From NCBI RefSeq assembly GCF_003185915.1, contig NZ_QHLZ01000006.1:62001-126000 (forward strand): a stretch of DNA of 64,000 nucleotides. Reading direction: 5' to 3'. Shown one piece after another: positions 61,385 to 64,000 of the stretch. The notes below the pieces were generated by a model that worked only from the letters and a program-made list of their open reading frames with translations, ran no database searches and was not told the origin of the DNA. The number at the start of each line of letters is the position of its first letter. Within the stretch, counting starts at the first letter, position 1. The translations under genes and the position numbers were made by a program. The stretch comes from Arthrobacter psychrochitiniphilus (GTDB taxonomy: Bacteria > Actinomycetota > Actinomycetes > Actinomycetales > Micrococcaceae).

Positions 61385-62566
61385 GTGGAGGAAAACAGTG
61401 AACTTGAGGGCATGGTCTTTGATTTTGGGCACTTGCGGAGGTTCCCGGACATAGAGGCAGAGAACCTCTTCGCCCATGACGCCACAGACGATCTGATCCT
61501 CCAGCAGGCCTATGCCGCGCTGGAGACCTCCGCCCCCGGATCCGTCACCGTGTTGGGGGACCGGTATGGAGCGCTGACCCTTGCCTCTGCAACGGTTCAT
61601 GATCTGTCCGGACTGCGCGTGAGCCAGGATGGTATTTCAGGGGAATATGCGTTGGCATTCAACGCAGACCGCAGCGGACACGCCGATGTGTACACGTCCA
61701 TGGCGTTGGGGCCGGAGCTCTTTACCGAGGCAGAGGTTGTGTTGTGGCAATTGCCGCGCAGCCTCGACGAACTGGCAGAAGTGGCGGCCCTTATCAGCAC
61801 CTACGCCTCGCCAACCGTGCAAGTTTTTGCTGGCGGCCGCATCAAGCACATGACCCTGGCCATGAATACAGTGCTGGCAGAATACTTTAGCTCAGTTGTT
61901 CCAGGGCGGGCCTGGCGAAAATCCCGCCCACTGCACCTCAGCGGCCCACGCAAGGAGGCAACGGCGCTGAGCTTTCCAAAAAAGGAGTTCCATGCGGAGC
62001 AAGGGCTCTGGATCTGCGCCCACGGGGCTACGTTTGGTGGCACAAAAATTGATGTCGGCACACGCTTCCTCCTCGACTATGTTCCCCAGATGCGCCCGGA
62101 TGCGAGCCTGGCCATTGATTTGGGCTGTGGCAATGGCACCATTTCAGCGGCCCTGGCCAAGGCCCGTCCGGAGCTGAAGGTCATTGGCACGGATCAGTCT
62201 GCTGCGGCGGTGGCCTCAACAACAGCCACAGCGCTGGCCAACGCTCTGGCCGATCAAATTGAGGTGGTCCGTGATGATGCGCTGGCCGGGTTCGCCTCTG
62301 GCTCAGCGGAGTTGATAGTCCTGAACCCGCCCTTCCACGTGGGGGCCACCGTGCATGCCGGAATTGCACATAAATTGTTCGCAGCCACAGCACGTGTACT
62401 GGCGCCTGGGGGAGAGCTGTGGTGCGTTTATAACCGCCATCTGGACTACAAGGGTGCCTTGGCGAAAGCGGTGGGAACCACGCGCGTAGTAGCTCGTAAC
62501 AGCAAATTTACTCTCACAGTTTCCACCAAGGCGGCATCCGGTACGGCCGAAGGCTCTAGTTCTTAA
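61385..62566 (+). CDS. Class I SAM-dependent methyltransferase, RlmG/RsmC-like
   Basis: The 393-aa protein has an N-terminal, degenerate methyltransferase-like half (about 1-190) and a C-terminal active half with motif I AIDLGCGNGTISAALAKA and the catalytic NPPFH in LIVLNPPFHVGATVH. This two-half plan and the NPPF motif are those of the rRNA N2-guanine methyltransferases RlmG and RsmC. The rRNA target in this organism is not shown. The start is GTG at 61385, 6 nt after a -10 box. Confidence 0.9.
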   Translation: MEENSELEGMVFDFGHLRRFPDIEAENLFAHDATDDLILQQAYAALETSAPGSVTVLGDRYGALTLASATVHDLSGLRVSQDGISGEYALAFNADRSGHADVYTSMALGPELFTEAEVVLWQLPRSLDELAEVAALISTYASPTVQVFAGGRIKHMTLAMNTVLAEYFSSVVPGRAWRKSRPLHLSGPRKEATALSFPKKEFHAEQGLWICAHGATFGGTKIDVGTRFLLDYVPQMRPDASLAIDLGCGNGTISAALAKARPELKVIGTDQSAAAVASTTATALANALADQIEVVRDDALAGFASGSAELIVLNPPFHVGATVHAGIAHKLFAATARVLAPGGELWCVYNRHLDYKGALAKAVGTTRVVARNSKFTLTVSTKAASGTAEGSSS

Positions 62567-62698
62567 CCTGAAGTTTCGCGCGCCCGCCGTGGCGTTCACG
62601 AGTCGCCACCTCCGCCGGGGTAATCTGGCAGCTGGGGAATGGGGCCGGCTTCATCCACGAGGCCGGCAATCAGCAGCTAATGATTTGTCAAGGAGATA

Positions 62699-63964
62699 AT
62701 GTTGGGACTTCCCAATATGGTTGTGCCCCAGCGCCGCCGCGGCACAAACCTTCCTAAGATGGGGGATTTCAACCAGGCAGTGATCCTGGACTCCATTCGA
62801 CGTTCCGCGGAAGGCCTTAGCCGGGTTGAACTGGCGGCTTCGGCCGGGTTGGCGGCACAGACAGTATCTAATATTTGCCGGCGCCTTCTGGATTCAGAGC
62901 TCATTGTGGAAGCCGGCAAGGAGACCTCTGGCCCGGGGAAGCCGCGCACCATTTTGCGGTTGAACCCCAAAGGCATGTACGCGATCGGGCTTCACATTGA
63001 TCCGGCGACCACCAACTATGTGTTGTTGGACGCGGTAGGGACCGTGCTGGTCTCGGTGGATGAAGTCACTGATCTTGCCAGCCCGCCGGCACAGGCCGTT
63101 GCCGCCATGGGTTCTCAGATTCGCCGCATCATTGCCGAATCCGGTATTCCCGAGCACCGTATTGCCGGTGTGGGTGTTGCTACGCCGGGCCCTGTTGATG
63201 CGGGCAGTGGAACAGTGGTTGACCCGCCCCATATGACGGGCTGGAATAGGGTCCCTCTGCGAGACATCTTGCAGGGCTCAACCGGGTTGCCCGTGGTGAT
63301 GGACAAAGACGTCACGGCCTCGGCAGTGGCCGAGCTGTGGGCCGGGGCCGAGAATAACGCCACGGATTTTGTGTTTGTGTACATTGGCACGGGTATAGGT
63401 GCCGGCTTGGTGCTCAATGATCAGGTGGTGAGGGGTTCCTCAGGTAACGTGGGAGAGATTGGGCATATCATTGCGGACCCCGACGGCCCGCCGTGTGATT
63501 GTGGGCGGCGCGGCTGCGTGAAGGTCACCTGCATGCCCGAAACCTTGGTAGCTCAAGCCCGTGCTGTTGGTGTTCTTCCCGCTGCGCCCGAGGGCGTGGA
63601 ACCGTCACTTCCTGCGGACCTGGCGGCTCTTGCGGAGGCCGCTGCCCAGGGAAACAGGAAAGCCAAAGAGGTGTTGGCGCAATCTGCACGGCGTCTTGCT
63701 GGCGCTGTTTCGGTCCTGACCAACCTGCTCGATGTGGACAAGGTGGTGTTCGGCGGTCCCTTCTGGCCGGCTCTGGCAACCACCTATCTGGAGCTGATTC
63801 CGGAGCTTCTGAGGCAGCTAAGCGTCACCAGTTGTGTGCACTCGGTGGAAGTCACCGGCACCGTGGTGAACTCGGGTGAGGAAGCGTTTGGGGCGGCCTG
63901 CCTGGTCATGGAAAAAACGTTCAGCTCCAATGCCGCACAGTTGTTGCTGGACGCGAAGTTCTGA
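62699..63964 (+). CDS. ROK family transcriptional repressor / sugar kinase-like protein
   Basis: The 421-aa protein has an N-terminal winged helix-turn-helix (NQAVILDSIRRSAEGLSRVELAASAGL, VSNICRRLLDSELI, about 20-75) and a ROK ASKHA domain. The latter shows GVGVATPGPVD, VYIGTGIGAGLVLNDQVVRG, the HxGH-type EIGHI and the zinc cluster CDCGRRGC. Repressors of this class (NagC, XylR, Mlc type) respond to sugars or phospho-sugars. ATG at 62699 has AAGGAG close by; the N-terminal 10 residues are a little uncertain. Downstream of it only a possible minus-strand gene end is seen. Confidence 0.9.
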   Translation: MLGLPNMVVPQRRRGTNLPKMGDFNQAVILDSIRRSAEGLSRVELAASAGLAAQTVSNICRRLLDSELIVEAGKETSGPGKPRTILRLNPKGMYAIGLHIDPATTNYVLLDAVGTVLVSVDEVTDLASPPAQAVAAMGSQIRRIIAESGIPEHRIAGVGVATPGPVDAGSGTVVDPPHMTGWNRVPLRDILQGSTGLPVVMDKDVTASAVAELWAGAENNATDFVFVYIGTGIGAGLVLNDQVVRGSSGNVGEIGHIIADPDGPPCDCGRRGCVKVTCMPETLVAQARAVGVLPAAPEGVEPSLPADLAALAEAAAQGNRKAKEVLAQSARRLAGAVSVLTNLLDVDKVVFGGPFWPALATTYLELIPELLRQLSVTSCVHSVEVTGTVVNSGEEAFGAACLVMEKTFSSNAAQLLLDAKF

Positions 63965-64000
63965 TCAGTCCGGTCCCTCAATAATCTCGCCAAAGGGAAT
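63965..64000 (-). CDS. Possible C-terminal end of a minus-strand gene (window edge)
   Basis: Reading minus, the last 11 codons IPFGEIIEGPD end in TGA one base after the ROK stop region. It is too short to assign and might be chance. Confidence 0.3.
   Translation of the reverse strand: MPFGEIIEGPD

Overview
The window comes from a high-GC actinobacterium of the Micrococcaceae (Arthrobacter-like). The evidence is the gene order tig-clpP1-clpP2-clpX-valS-ileS-folC-DUF4233-ndk-VKOR-rne-rplU-rpmA-obgE-proB-proA-nadD-rsfS, paired ClpP subunits, a eukaryotic-like IleS under a translational T-box, frequent GTG starts, and many start codons placed 6-7 nt after a TANNNT -10 box (leaderless promoters). 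This is chromosomal core sequence with one accessory block at the left edge.

Left edge (1-6500): a defence island. A minus-strand type I restriction-modification operon (hsdM-hsdS-mrr-like-hsdR, hsdR cut by the window edge) carries an Mrr-like nuclease gene between hsdS and hsdR. A DUF6308 gene diverges from it. The block stops beside a tRNA-Arg(TCT) whose 3' end faces the island, a classic integration geometry.

6690-23450: mostly core and housekeeping genes: an ssb-like gene, a lipoprotein, ettA, a BCCT osmolyte transporter, two thioesterases, a truncated haemoglobin next to a small MscS channel, OsmC, a secreted SGNH hydrolase, pepN, a tandem pair of paralogous membrane proteins (the first with DUF1648), rpiB and a Nei-type glycosylase. 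23450-24030 holds tRNA-Gly and tRNA-Pro flanking a 62-bp near-perfect palindrome that carries a Shine-Dalgarno/ATG mini-ORF on both strands.

24100-31400: the proteostasis cluster tig, clpP1, clpP2, clpX, then a Rv2466c-like DsbA-fold protein, a decayed glycosyltransferase (frameshift plus lost C-terminus) and a second SGNH hydrolase. 31500-47130: valS, MepB-like, DUF488, SDR, T-box-ileS, folC, DUF4233, ndk, VKOR and a very long RNase E/G. 47150-58900: TPP riboswitch with a thiD-tenA fusion, rplU-rpmA-obgE-proB-proA, nadD, rsfS, a histidine phosphatase and two identical tRNA-Ala genes. 58900-64000: a FadR-type regulator, YchJ, an aquaglyceroporin, an RlmG-like methyltransferase and a ROK repressor.

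The most unusual signal is a dispersed nested-hairpin element. It lies directly after the stop codons of ettA, ndk (four tandem 57-bp copies) and proA (two copies). Its outer arms change sequence between loci but keep their pairing. I could not match it to any element I know. No CRISPR array, integrase, transposase or rRNA gene was seen.
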